The position numbers were made by a program, and so were the translations under genes. From Echiichthys vipera (Eukaryota; Chordata; Actinopteri; Perciformes; Trachinidae): DNA of 64,000 nucleotides. The notes beneath the pieces are model-generated. The model searched no databases, was not told the origin of the DNA, and saw nothing but the letters and a program-made list of their open reading frames with translations. This document shows positions 12,162 through 30,234 of the stretch, one piece after another. The stretch is taken from the NCBI GenBank assembly GCA_963691815.1, contig OY829655.1, forward strand, positions 12,346,279 to 12,410,278, in the 5' to 3' direction. Position 1 is the first letter of the stretch; every line of letters begins with the position of its first letter.

Positions 12162-14117
12162 CATGCAAAATAAATATGGTGCCATCACCTATCTGTGGAG
12201 GTTCTCCATATTCACACCCACAGGAACAGTCCTGAAAACCAAACTATATCACTAGATTAATGGGAGAGACAAAGCTAAACCCATTCCACCCTTTTTTTAT
12301 TTGTGTTGAATAACCTTGATTTTAATAAAATGACTTCTAAAAAGTAGAATTCTAAAACTGGAATTTCCATTTTCACCTCATAGTGATTAAACGGTGGAAG
12401 GAAAGAAAAAAAAATCTTGGAATCATCAATCAAATAGCCATATTTTGGAGGATGGAGGAGGACAGCTGCTATATATAACGGCAGCTGCTAAACAGGACTA
12501 ATTCTCCAGAATGAAATACGCCACAGAGGCCAGCCATTTACAGCACTGGTATCAGAGCTATATTTCAAGGGCCGGCCGCAGCCTCTGCCCATTAAAGAGT
12601 GTGTGATGTATTTTAGGGCCAGTGTATGTCCTGCTCTGGTCTCAGAGAGGTCTGCACACTGACATGACGGCTGATAGAAGACCCCTTTGGCCTGATATGG
12701 CTCTGTATAGAGAGGGGACCAGAGGAGAGGAGCCATATTAAAGAAGATAGACAGCTGAAACGTCAATCTGACCAAACAGCGTTTATATAGCTAATAAGAT
12801 ACCTAAATTCCATCTTTGTTTTGTCTTTTAAAAAAGGGTAGTGATATCATAAATGTGCAGACAATTGCGTGAATAAGTTTAACCCCTGTATATTCTCACA
12901 ATTTGATATTATTCGTGTTTTTTTAAATAAGATTTGAAAAAAAAGTAATTTCACAAATGACGAAGGAAAATAACAGACATAATTTTAATAGTCATGTTTT
13001 TATTTTTATAAGAGATAGCTGCATTGAGTGAACCTGTATCAGCATTTTTACAATGTTAAAGAATTACCTTAACAAAATTACCACAGTTCTTTACTTTTTG
13101 TTAGATATAGTAGGCGTAAAGGTGTTAGTTGGTGTTAAGATGTTAGGAGGCTTAAGTGTGTGTTAAATGTTAGAAATAATTTTGTTTTGTGCAAGCTTTT
13201 AATAGGATGTCGTGCTTTAGTGTTTATATATTTTTTCTTTCTATTTTTTCTTATTTTGTGTCCTTTTGATACCAATCATTCACAAAATGTTCATTTATTT
13301 AGAAAAAGTAAATCAACCTTGACTCCCCTGATGTCAAGTATCTTCTCTCAGCACTTAAATGAAACAAGTATACGTGCTGCATTGACATGTGTAGCCCGCT
13401 GCTCTCAGAAATCAATTTTAAATCAAGCTTGGTATTTAGACATCCCAACTCAGAGCACATAGTGAAACTTGCCTATAATGCTTGTCACTACAACAGAAAA
13501 TGAAAACTAAGGTGAGGTCTACTCAGGTCAAGACAAAATATTAACTAGAGACCATGTTGCCAGGGAATCACACCAGCTGCAGCGTCAAATCAACCCAGCC
13601 AACTCACTTGGATCACATTAGTTTTTTTAACTTGGCCTTCATTTTGATCTACTCGTAAAGCTTTGTGACTGTATCTTGCACAGTTGCGACACTATTGTGA
13701 TAACATAATCTGTCGAAAGACAGACAGAGATATAAACACCCAACAAAATACACAAAACCACTCCTGTGGTAATTCCCATTACAGTAGGTGTCTCTCTGAC
13801 CACCTTTTGCCACAATGACACACAAAAGCTGTCGTGGCTGGTAATAATATTTATAACTTTAACACATTGCCTGTTTCCTCATTACACAAAGTGTGAAGGA
13901 GGTTCAGCTCTGATAGCTGGCCAGATGGACTGAAGAAAGTTGCATTCTTTTCTGAAGAAGGCTTTCACCTGGATGCTTCTCACAGCTGCTGCTGACCTGT
14001 ACACAATGGCAAAGAAATACTATTTATAGATTCTGTATGTGATGCTCCGATCACTGTTTTCACAGAATTTCCTTCACAACACAAAGCTGATGCAGTTCAA
14101 AAGGAAATGTAAATGTA

Positions 14118-14980
14118 CACTGGAGTTCAAAATTAGAGAACAAGTTATTAATACTTGATTTATTTTGAAATACTGTTATTTTTTATTATTCAGAATTTGA
14201 TAGGATATCCGCTGTGGCTTTACCACTGCTGTACTAGCATGTTTTTTTATTCTTCTTTTCATTCTTCTTTAGTCTCTTCCACAGTTCAGTAACTGTAGTG
14301 GGTTTCTTAGCCATTACTCTATTGCCAAGGATTTTCCAGAGATTTCTATTTTTCTATACAGCTACATTGCAGGGTGAATGCAAATGTTGTGAACCTCTTC
14401 AGCAACATGCAATACCTCCACTGCAATTGTCTCCCAATCAGCCCAAAATTTTCATTCAAGACAATGTTCCCTATCAAACTGCAAAAAGGTTGAGCAGTTC
14501 CTTGAAGCTAAGAATATTGAACCAATGAAATGAGCAGCCCAGAGTCCAGATCTAAACCCTATAGAGAATCTCTGGAAAATCATTGAGAAACCCACTACAG
14601 TTACTGAACTGTGGAGGAGACTGAAGAAGAATGGACCAAGATCAAACCAGAGCAGTGTCAGAAACTAGTGATGTCCTGTGGGTGCAGATTTGCTGAAGTC
14701 GTTCAACCCCTGTGGCCTCTACACTTCTATTCATTTTTGAATCCTAGAGAAGAAAACATTGTTGAAATCTTCTCTTCTGACACATTGGTTAATGTTCTCT
14801 AATTTTGCTCACTGTTTTTTTGAGAAAATAAAGGTTTTTGTTGAAGTGCCTTGGTTATTTAAAAAAAAACATGCTAGTACAGCAGAGGTATATTCTATCA
14901 AATTCTGAACAATATAAAACAACAGTATTTCAGAATAAATCAAGTATTAATAATTTGTTCTCTAATGTTGATCTCCATTG
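14118..14980 (+). mobile_element. rearranged Tc1/mariner element with terminal inverted repeats
   Basis: Ends CACTGGAGTTCAAAATTAG and (reverse complement) CAATGGAGATCAACATTAG, flanked by TA at 14116-14117 and 14981-14982. The plus strand encodes the transposase C-terminus with the DDE-type signature AAQSPDLNPIENLWK. Frame breaks mean it is dead. Bases 14270-14330 carry an inverted copy of part of the same transposase (NLWKILGNRVMAKKPTTVTE on the minus strand), so the interior is a head-to-head rearrangement. Confidence 0.85.
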
Positions 14981-14982
14981 TA

Positions 14983-17954
14983 CATCAAACACTCTGGAGA
15001 CACATGGCCTGTCATTATGCCATCTGCTAATAAGCAGGTAGCAGTAAAGAAAACAACATGCAGCTAACAATATAAAAATATCCAGCCCTTCAAAGCACAG
15101 TAAAATCAATCACTCCAAAAACAAGGGGATCTGTGGACATTCTCACTCCGCATTCATCTAGAAAACTTCCATGATAAGACACCAACTGGCATGCGAAGTA
15201 AACAGTTCTTGAAGAGCATTAGCAGCAAACAGTGTCTTGAGGTTGATTATCTCAGTGACTAATGCTCTGTCACTCTGTGGTATGAGAGGGCCCAGCGAGG
15301 ACCCCCAGTAATGGAGCCTGAGCAGGTGCTGAAAGCACACTGACATCAGGGGGGAGTGCACTGACAAGAATTTCTGATGAATTTCAATTACTGGTCTATT
15401 AAAGCTAATGAGGTAAATGAGAAGCCAGAATACATTTGCAAGATGGCTTGAGACAAGACCTCAGCAGTTGAAGGGATTCTGTGTGCATCCAACAACAGCA
15501 GACACTACTGTATGTGTTTGTGCTACAGTTGGAAATGTTGTTGGTCTGCTGAGTGGGAACTTAAAGTACAGGAGACAAATAACAAGTGGCTCCCAATTAA
15601 TTATTTCCCACACATTAGGCATGCTGTTTTTGGTTAGGTTTATTAAAAGTTAGTTTCACTCTCACTCTTGGCTGGAGTGCCATATCTAAATGTAAGGTCA
15701 GTGTGCCATCTACTGGAGTTACCACAGTGGTGCACAGATACAGGGTCGGCTTTATTCTTAGACATGTAGTCCCATCTGCTGGCTTTATAGTGAACAGCAC
15801 GGGGACGCTTTAAAATGTTTCATGACTTATCTAGCTCTTTTTAATTATGTTTGACATTTGAGAATAGTTGTCAAAAAAACAGCAGTCTCATGAGGATTAC
15901 GTTCAAATGAATTACTTGACTATATGGTATACACTGTAAGAAATTTTAAACAGTGCACGTAATTTTGGCCAGAGAACAAAAGGTGCTCTACACTTCTAAG
16001 AAAACAGTCTCTAGTCTGGTTTCAACGATGCCTTCAAAAGGATAAACAACTGTCAGGACATACATAGACAAAGTAAAAGTGGGTAATTTATTTTTACATA
16101 ACAGGCAAATTGGCTAACTGCTACATGGTAACACTGCCCTTTTAGGGTCAAACAGAGTGAATGTGACGGCCCATAACAGGGCTACATAGCCGTCATTAGA
16201 AGTAGAGAGCACAGTGATTTTTATACCAAGAAATAACTTTTATTATATTTATTTGGTACAGTCACAATTTAACTTAGACACCACATTTAAACCACCGGCA
16301 GAAAAAAAAGTTACTGTTACAGTTTTTCAAATGTTCTTGAACATATCAATTACAAAGTTGCATTTCAAAACAGTTCACACACAGACCCGGAGTGAAGGTC
16401 AAATGAAAAGATACATGCGTTAATACTCATGAAACATTGAAAGCATGCAACAAAAGCAAACATTCCCATCAAACAACACAACTTGGGGTCAAATTAATAT
16501 ATTTTTTCAATCGATGATTACACGACGGACAATAAAATATGTGTTTGGTAATGCTTTACAAAGTTATAATATTTGCATTATTCTTGTGTGCATGTCTTTC
16601 CATGTCCATTGACATATAAGACCTAAGCACCTAGACTAGACAAATTCAGACTAAATAAATGAAATAAATGAATAAAAAATACATTTTTGATTGTACTGCA
16701 TCTTTTTCCTGTCATTCTTTTTGGCTTGACAACAACAGCCACATACAGGACCAAGACTTTAATCCATTCTTTTTAAACTCTGATTCTGTAAATCAAATTA
16801 AAACTGACATAAAAGCAAAGGAAAATGATGGGGATAAATTTATAAATCATAAAGAGTTGAGATACTCAGAACTTCATATTTAGTCCATTCATTACTGATT
16901 TAGTCCACAATTGCTGATTGAAGAGTTGTGCATAAGAGAATTATAGTTATGAAAGTAATTTTTAAATAGATGTTTTTCTTTTGTTGAACACAGTTAATTC
17001 ATTAGAGTTTTGGTCTTTCTGTGGCAACTGTGTTACCTGTTTAGAATAAAGTGTGAGAAATGTGTGTAAACAATGAAAAAGTGTTTACACATGTGCTTGT
17101 GCTGTGCTAAGAAGGCAATGGTTACAATCAAGTGGATCCTAGTTTCATGTAGTGCGTCTTACAATTGAGAAAAACCCTTTTCCATCCACTCAAAAAAATA
17201 TATAATACAAAAATAAGTAAGTTTGATTTTCACAATTTAGATGGTTGCCATCTTTACATAAATACAGTAAACTTCCATATAATAATTAAACCTATGTCAA
17301 CAGGTAATCTTTCATTTTACATGCTTGTCCTTGGCTTTATGTCTTGATCAGAAAGTTATTCAAAGCTCTACTGTGTGTTACTTGTGTTGAGCCAAGACCA
17401 ACTGCAACTATTCAAGTGATGCTGGCACGGCACAAATGTATCCATAAGAAAGCATGTTAAATGGTATATTTTAACCTGCAGCAGCATCAGGGAATGTTGG
17501 CTTTGCATTTGCAGTGACTTAACACAGCTGTGATACCACTGGATATAAGCAGGCCTAAACAGCAATAAAGCTGATTAAGGCTGATTTTAAACAGGAACGA
17601 AATAATGACACTAGTTACAAAAGTAGCCTACTGAGAGCTAGTATCCAGCGCAGACACACATGTTGAGTAAATAGGTGTAGCGCAAGATGTGGTATATTAT
17701 GGGGGAGGACCATTATAGTCCGATGAGCAAGTCATGTAATACTGTGAACGAAGGGTTAACATCCTTTCATTCATTTAAGATGAATCACGGTTTGTTCATC
17801 TGACTCCATAGCCTTGACGCCACACCTCAGACAGATATTTACCTCCCCCTTCTCTGTTGCATTTTCAAAATATTATTGAAGAGATAAGAAATAGTCTGGC
17901 ACATAACCCATTGTGAAAATACATGTTGTTCTCAAATGTTTTTGTACAGACAAA
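14983..17954. other. intergenic AT-rich DNA without a supported gene
   Basis: No recognisable exon. 15690-15785 contains two words, CCATCTACTGG and CCATCTGCTGG, resembling CTCF half-motifs. 16210-17560 is strongly AT-rich and could be an unrecognised 3' UTR, but nothing proves it. Confidence 0.4.
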
Positions 17955-18339
17955 TGAAATAGGGCCACCAGCAGCACAGTTGCTCAGTGGCACTCTTGCC
18001 CGGGTTTTATCCCTGGTCTGAGCAGGGCCTTTCTTCAAGTTTGAAAGTTCTTGCCATGTTTCTGGGATTTCCTCCCACTAGCAATGGTACAGGCAAATAT
18101 GTGACAGATTCATTTTGAAAGTGAAGTATTCAGTGACTAGTTGCCCTTATTTCCTTATTAACAAGGCTGAATAGCTTATCCTAAACATTTGAACTAACCT
18201 GGTAGTGCCCATTGTCAGCAGCAGCGTGCCTGTTTGTGATGGTGACTGATTGTTCCCCTTTTAGGTCTCTGGACTACTTGGTGAAGAAAAAACAGTATAA
18301 TAATATGCATGACCCCGATGGGGACAAGCGGTTGAAGAT

Positions 18340-18345
<6 letters not shown>
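17955..18345 (+). repeat. decayed copy of a common tRNA-headed teleost repeat
   Basis: Contains degraded forms of GCACAGTTGCTCAGTGG, TTTCTGGGATTTCCTCCCAC and GACCCCGATGGGGACAAGCGG. These occur in the same order in the better-preserved copies at 33366-33660 and (inverted) 20712-21003. The TG microsatellite starts at its 3' edge. Confidence 0.55.
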
Positions 18346-18420
<75 letters not shown>

Positions 18421-18422
18421 TG
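18340..18422 (+). repeat. (TG)n microsatellite
   Basis: About 80 bases of nearly pure TG. The long Cys/Val reading frame across it is an artefact. Confidence 0.95.
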
Positions 18423-18725
18423 TGATTTCAGACACACATAAATTCAGTGTTCCATTGTTGGTATTTTGTCCAATTATAACTCATATTGTTTGAAATGAAA
18501 GTTTAAAATATTTATTTTGTTATCAAAGTTAAATGTAATTCTTGTGATTGTAATTATGAACATTAAGCTTATAACATATTTCCAAGATTAGTCATATGCA
18601 TTATGATACTGGATATGGCTAGTTGTCACTTCTCTGATGATGTGTGATTTAAATAACAATAGATTGACTATTTAAGTAACGTGGTAACATAGTAACATTA
18701 TTTTAATCACCCAACAGAAGTTTTG

Positions 18726-18731
18726 TTTATT
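18726..18731 (-). terminator. candidate polyadenylation signal of hnmt copy A
   Basis: AATAAA on the minus strand about 170 nt beyond the stop codon. A second AATAAA lies at 18511-18516. This is a motif match only. Confidence 0.35.
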
Positions 18732-18898
18732 GTTCATTTAGGCAAAGATACAGTGAGAGTGTGGTGAATACTACTGTACATTGAAAACTTGATTTTAGCC
18801 ACAGCTAAATATTCTGTACTTCTGGTCAAATGGCAGGGTAAAGTGAATGCAAGACAAGAAATCTGAACGTATCAACATTTTCCATGCAGCAGAAAGTA

Positions 18899-24888
<5,990 letters not shown>

Positions 24889-25110
24889 GACTTATTCCTG
24901 CAATGCATTACACATATCGGTTAGAAATCAAACAAATAGCAATGATTAATGCATGCAAAAAACAACAATTCAACAATATACTTCTATTTACCTCCTAAGC
25001 ATCAATGGTACATTGCAAGTTTTCAACAATTACCTTAAATATCCAGAGAGTAAGGACTTCAAGTGCAACAGAGTCAGTTGTTCCCTCACTTAGTTACAGA
25101 GTAACTCTCC
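24889..25110 (-). other. hnmt copy A 5' UTR: short leader plus probable noncoding first exon
   Basis: The coding exon has a CAG acceptor ending at 24898, leaving nine leader bases (24897-24889). A good donor (AAG/GTAAT) ends a probable noncoding exon at 25034, and its upper edge is not defined by sequence. Copies B and C show the same layout, which supports the call. Confidence 0.5.
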
Positions 25111-25170
25111 CCTCCCACAGGCTGCTGTCCTTGCATGAGCTTTTGTTACGTAACTTTTGAAAGATGAACT
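25081..25170 (-). promoter_or_regulatory. candidate promoter/5' region of copy A, conserved with copy B
   Basis: This block resembles 35185-35278 upstream of copy B. Shared words on the plus strand include CCCCTCCCA and CTTTTGTT followed by TAACT and TTGAAAGATG. The similarity persists outside coding sequence at the same distance from the ATG, so it is probably duplicated promoter or first-exon DNA. No TATA box stands out. Confidence 0.4.
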
Positions 25171-25179
25171 TTGCCTGTA

Positions 25180-26600
25180 CTTCAGAAGCAACTGCAGCTG
25201 TGCTGTCAGATTCCTATTCATGGTGTATTGGGGATTACGAAATAAACTGTATCAACATTTCATAAGAATCTTAGACATTCTCAGAAATATTTTTCAGATG
25301 TTTAGTTAAACTAAATTAGTTTGTATATTATGATTTTTCAAATGCATGTGGCATCTGGAAAACTTGCAGACAACTACAACCCAAAAAAAGAAGTTTCAGT
25401 TAAAGACAGTGACTTACAAAATAAGTTTAACAGAACCATCTGAGAAGGCTTTTGAATCTGTTTGGGAAAGGGCTAGCACTTTCAAAACACTCTTGGCAGG
25501 TGATCAGATGAACCATCTTTCAATCAAACTCTTGCCAAAGTCAACCCTTCCATGCTGCTCTCTTCTTCCAATAAAGAAATACTTTCCCATTCTGATAAAA
25601 CTAGCATCAAAGCTAACCTCTTTAGGAGCCATTGTTGTTATTTTGAGCATGCGTCCTGTGTGGTTACTGACTACCAAAGGAAAGGATGAATTAATTGAAT
25701 GAATATATTTCACCTAAAGTATTAGCAGACAGTTTCTTGAGAAAATCTTGTTGATAGTTTGATATTTTGAAGTTAATATGAATTAGATTGTCATAATGAT
25801 CAGCTTGCGTGATTTCTTTATTCTCAAAATTATCTGTAAAAACATGGAAAAGATGTTGTCTTTTGGTATGTTATAAACCTCTAGCAATAATACTTGACGT
25901 TCATGATACAGATCGCAAACTTCCTCAAACAGATAACTACCAAACCTCATTGTAATGAGTCTGCATCATTTTTCTGATGATTTGTAAAAAGAAGCAGTAA
26001 TAATAATCCTATAATTAATATTAGTACAGCACCTTTCATACATGAAATCCAGTACAACGTCATCTAAAATAAGGAATTTGCATAATATAAACAGATATAG
26101 AATGGATATAACAGAGATAGAATGCCACAATTAATGAGAAATAAGATGCAATATGCAGTATTGCTAAAACCTACAACTGGAGGCCGATTCATGATAGTTT
26201 AGGCTACAGTGTACGTGAGAGGTTAGGGGAAGTGAAAGAGAAGAAGTGGATTTGGAAAGATTAGGAACATCTTATTAACAGAAAATCTGGTAAAATTATA
26301 GAAATTTTAACTGACAATTTGAACATGATCATGAAACTTCACATAGTCGGAAAGTTTCACATCCACAAATCAAAATGGACTGGATCCAAACCCTTCTTGG
26401 CTTGCTGTCAAACTGAAACAGTATTGCAACTCAATATAAAAAAAGCAATAAAAACCTCCAATATTCTAAAAAGAATTGAATTTTATATAGGTTTCTGGCA
26501 ATGTATGATATGTTTGATTAAAGTTGTACTCCATTTCCATCTATTTAATTGCCTTTTAAGTTACTATCAAAGAGTGAGTTAAAACAATGGTGAGTGATGA
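25180..26600. other. intergenic DNA between copies A and B
   Basis: AT-rich, no supported gene. 26020-26200 resembles 62820-62980 (TAGTACAGCACCTTTCATAC; ATAAACAGATATAGAATG) and is probably a diverged dispersed repeat. Confidence 0.4.
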
Positions 26601-26609
26601 CTCACTAAG

Positions 26610-26890
26610 GAAAGCACTTCTACTTGCCTTGTTGCTGAGTATTCCAATATCCGTAGCTGAAGGAGGAGAAGAAGCAGAAGAGGTGCTAACAGTAGCCAGA
26701 GAGCTAACTGCAGTTACGAACAACCGTTCCTCACGAGCTAACTGCTTTTACTCGCTCGTGAAATAATTAACATGGGCTATTACTGCTCACAATCAGGACA
26801 CACAACCATTGTTAACAAAAGCACACTTTAAAACCATTGAAATTTCAACAATTTATTTGGGATTCAACATTGAAATAAACAAGCTACATA
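26610..26890. repeat. diverged repeat, partner of 28140-28700
   Basis: TTGTTGCTGAGTATTCC, CCGTAGCTG, GAGAAGAAGCAGAAGAGG, GAGCTAACTGCAGTTACG and ACTCGCTCGTGAAATAA recur in the same order in 28170-28690. There the second copy is interrupted by about 250 bp of other repeat sequence. Confidence 0.6.
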
Positions 26891-27406
26891 AACACAACCA
26901 GGGGCCTGCCAGGGATTCTGGGGCCCATGAAAGATGTCTCACTGGGCCCCCCAATCAGGCACCAGCCACAACAACCAAGTGCCATTTCTGTAACAGGACG
27001 TCCAGAACCCAACCGACCCATTTAAGCTTTAAATACCTTTAAAAAAAAACTCTACTCATAGTGCAACATCCCTATATTCTTTTGCGATTCATTCATGATT
27101 AGTACATTTGCATCACACTGTGTTTGCTAAATTACTCTAGGGTTCAAGAGTTAAAATATTGACCAAGAAAAGGTGAGAGTTTCAAGTAAACCTTTACAAC
27201 AGGTAGCAAACAGAAACTGTCAGCAACATAAGACATTTTCTGTTTCACAACAAAGCTTTATTTTTGAGATATCACAAAAACTATATAATGCTATGTACAG
27301 GATATTGAAAGTTAGAGAATAATTATTGCAACAAGAAAATAAGTTTAGAACAGTAAAAAGTTTCCAAGTGAATGTTGTGTGATTCAGGATAAAGTCATAA
27401 TTTGCA

Positions 27407-27620
27407 GGGTTTCCCCCAGAAAAGTTGTTAGGCATGGTGGCAGGTGACCAACCAACATGTTTTTTTGACTTTTCTAAATAATTTGGACACAGTCACATGA
27501 ACGAGAAGTTATTGTAAAAAAATAACACATGAATTTTCCATATTTCGAGTGCCCAATTCTGTTTTGATTAAAATGTTGAATAGTATGTCAGAATAGTAAG
27601 TAGTAAGTCAGCATGAATTC
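27407..27620. repeat. possible hAT-type MITE remnant
   Basis: GCAGGGTTTCCCCCAGAAAA at 27404-27423 resembles the terminal repeat of a common fish hAT MITE. The other end was not found. Confidence 0.3.
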
Positions 27621-28139
27621 ATTCTTAAAAATCTGTTCTGTGTAAACTCAACAATACAGTTAGTATGAATATTTAGTGTAAACTAAACAGGGCTGTATGT
27701 GAACTGCAGTCTGTGTAAAGTGCTACGTCCTGTGTCTGCTACAAAATAAAAGTCATCTCACTTTTAGCCAGTTAAACGCTCTTAACGTAAAACTGCACTG
27801 CACATATAGGAAGCAGTGCCTGATGCAAATTACTGGCATTGACAATCACAAACATGGCGTCTGTAGAAGAAATTATTTTGCTGTTTCTCATCCAAAATCG
27901 GCACAATGGGCGCAAAAAGTGTATGTGGTGGGGTGTGAGACCACTCAATGAAAACCTACACCTTAATGGCAGGTTTTTTCTTTGGTTTTGCCGATGGGAG
28001 AGCTGAAGACGAAAGGTACTTCCAAAACTTTAGGATGGCCGCCGCTGCTTCTTCTTTTTCTTTGAGTTTTCTGGCGGCTGTCTGCTGCTACTTTGGATGA
28101 TAAGCTTTCACATCTTGGCGACATTCCTGGGCTGGATTT

Positions 28140-28980
28140 AAATAAGCCGCCGTGTTAGTGACGGTGCTGACAGCAGTTGGTCTTGTTGCTGAGCATTACA
28201 ATGTCCGTAGCTGTGTTTATCGCTCCCTATCTTTAAAGTAGTGCACTGTATAGTGTGTACGCCATTTTGTAGTGGTGTTTGATGTAGGTGTGGGTAGTGG
28301 TGACGAATTCTCCGTCATTAATTTCATTCACTATATAGTCCACTATAAAATACCCATGATGCACAGCTTATTTGAGGGTACATACGATGTACCTGCCTCG
28401 AGGACCTTCAGCATCTTTACATGTGGCGACTGTTCTAACCACTGTGCCACCGGCCGCCCCATGCGGTTGTGTTTTACCAGAGGAGAAGAAGAAGCAGAAG
28501 AGGGAGGTGCTTACGGTAGCCAGGTATAGGAGAGCTAACTGCAGTTACGTACAACCCTCCGTTCCTCACAAGCTCACAGCTGTTATTCGCTCGTGAAATA
28601 AATTAGCCGTTGGCTATTGCAGCTCGCAATCAGGACAAACATCAATTGTTAACAAAACCACACTTTAACACCTTAATTTAACATCGAAATTAACATGCAA
28701 CATCAATACATCCTTTAACCTTCCTCCTGAGTGCCCGGTTTGTGTTATAAACAGACTGTTAAATGGGATTACCGCTCTGTTTGTTTACATGATACAGGAC
28801 ACACCTGTTTTCGTCTCACATACAGTATATCCGGCGCAGCTAACGCAACGGTTTGTTAGACAATTCCAGTGTAGTGTCCGAAATCTCTTTTGGTCATTCC
28901 CTAAATAGTGCACTATTTAATAAAAACTATATAGGGAGTAAATGAGGGAATGATTTTGAACACAGCTGTGAACGTGACAA
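28140..28980. repeat. nested repeat mosaic
   Basis: A copy of the 26610-26890 repeat is split near 28215 and resumes near 28470. The insert contains a TAGTGCACTATATAG-type MITE end and a reversed 65-bp SINE head (28395-28462, complement of GTGGCACAGTGGTTAGAAC). Another MITE end with AGTGCACTATTT lies near 28910. Confidence 0.55.
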
Positions 28981-29403
28981 GATGGAGGGCTCTGAAAGAA
29001 CAGGCTCACATCTTACTGGCAAAGATACTGCTAGAAAAAACGTATATCAAATCTTATGGAGTACAACAGAGTACAACTTTAATTCACAGGGTTTCAGTCT
29101 CCTTAGAGTGGCTCGTAAGCAGGAGAGCTGCCAGATTAATAGGGTCCAACCAAAAACTGAATTGTCCAGCAATTAAGTCAATTGTCACCAGGTGTCAGAT
29201 TAACACAATAGCTGTGAGGTATCTAAAAGTTTTCTCTAATTTTGCTCACTGTTTTTTTCACAAAATAAAGGTTTTTGTTGAAATGCCTTGGTAATTTAAA
29301 AACACATGCTAGTACAGCAGTTGTATAGCCACAGAGGATATTCTATCAAATTTGAACAATAGAAAATATTTCAGAATAAGTCAAGAATGAATACTTTGTT
29401 CTC
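28978..29403 (+). mobile_element. repeat copy plus 3' fragment of a Tc1/mariner element
   Basis: 28978-29070 matches 5481-5585. 29230-29403 matches the right end of the Tc1 at 14118-14980, including TTCTCTAATTTTGCTCACTG and ACATGCTAGTACAGCA, and stops just before the TIR end. It is a truncated relic. Confidence 0.7.
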
Positions 29404-29676
29404 CAGTTTATTTATGTATATAAAGGCATTCTCAATAAATGTTATAGAATTTACAAACATCATTAATATATTGTTGTTTTATTATTGTCACCGCCTGTTC
29501 AAAAAACTGACGTCCATTCTGGTCCAGATACTGCTGACAACACGAAGCAAGAGAATCACACACATCACAAAACAATTCCCTTGGTATTTGCGTGCATTCA
29601 CACTCAATTGCTGCTCTCAACATTGAGTTATCAGCTGATAAAGTGTATATACATTTTTTAGGACACCCTGTATATA

Positions 29677-29680
<4 letters not shown>

Positions 29681-29742
<62 letters not shown>

Positions 29743-29752
29743 TATATATACA
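29681..29752 (+). repeat. (TA)n microsatellite at the 3' end of hnmt copy B
   Basis: About 70 bases of alternating T and A downstream of the copy B stop codon. It overlaps the expected 3' UTR. Confidence 0.95.
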
Positions 29753-29881
29753 TATATACTGAGTGAGACTGAGATCCAGGTAATAAAAGGCAGATATACT
29801 GTACTTGGATCAAATAGCAGGGTAAAGTAAATGCATGAGGGATCCAAATGTATGATGATTCTTTTTCTCCATAGGATATAC

Positions 29882-30234
29882 TCAAGCATAAATACGTATG
29901 CAGCCAATATTATGGTTGAACATCACCTTGCCATCTTTTTCAGTGCTGCACTTGTTTCTGAGAAGGTCTAACATGCCTGCTCTGATCTCTGGGGTGAAGG
30001 ACTTGTAGAAGTCATCTTTCGCTGTGAAGAAATTCAGCAGACGTTGTCCAGTATGGCTGCTTGGATTGAAGCACTCAGAGATGTCGAAAGTGTTGGGAAT
30101 GACATGCTCCTCATATTTCAGACCCTGGCTCTTCACGCAGGCAATGACCTCTGCTGATGAGCGGCACTCTGTGATGAAACCAACGCAGAGCTCCTTTGTG
30201 TAAGTCTTCCACAGGATGTCCAAGCCACTGTTAT
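29882..30234 (-). CDS. hnmt-like: hnmt copy B coding exon 6 (terminal)
   Basis: 353 nt, same length as copy A. It begins NSGLDILWKTYTKELC, so the first pocket Trp is Leu, and ends MFNHNIGCIRIYA then TGA. The acceptor is AAG, placed by alignment with copy A. AATAAA on the minus strand lies at 29679-29684. Confidence 0.85.

Larger units (their letters stand above)
10398..14115. other. intergenic DNA without a supported gene
   Basis: Holds a 24-G run and a long hairpin (listed separately). The segments 10640-10930 and 12410-12780 have balanced composition and few simple repeats and could be conserved noncoding elements. The 95-codon ORF at 12775-12488 (minus) matches no family I know. Confidence 0.45.

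Noticed and set aside
12488..12775. 95-codon minus ORF as a small gene
   Set aside because: No recognisable domain, no supporting splice partners and ordinary composition; kept only as possible noncoding conserved DNA.
18212..18493. 93-codon ORF over the TG run
   Set aside because: Microsatellite translation plus decayed repeat; no independent evidence.
1..18800. spopl, the gene expected next to hnmt from human synteny
   Set aside because: I looked on both strands for MATH/BTB-like exons and saw none; it may lie beyond the left edge.
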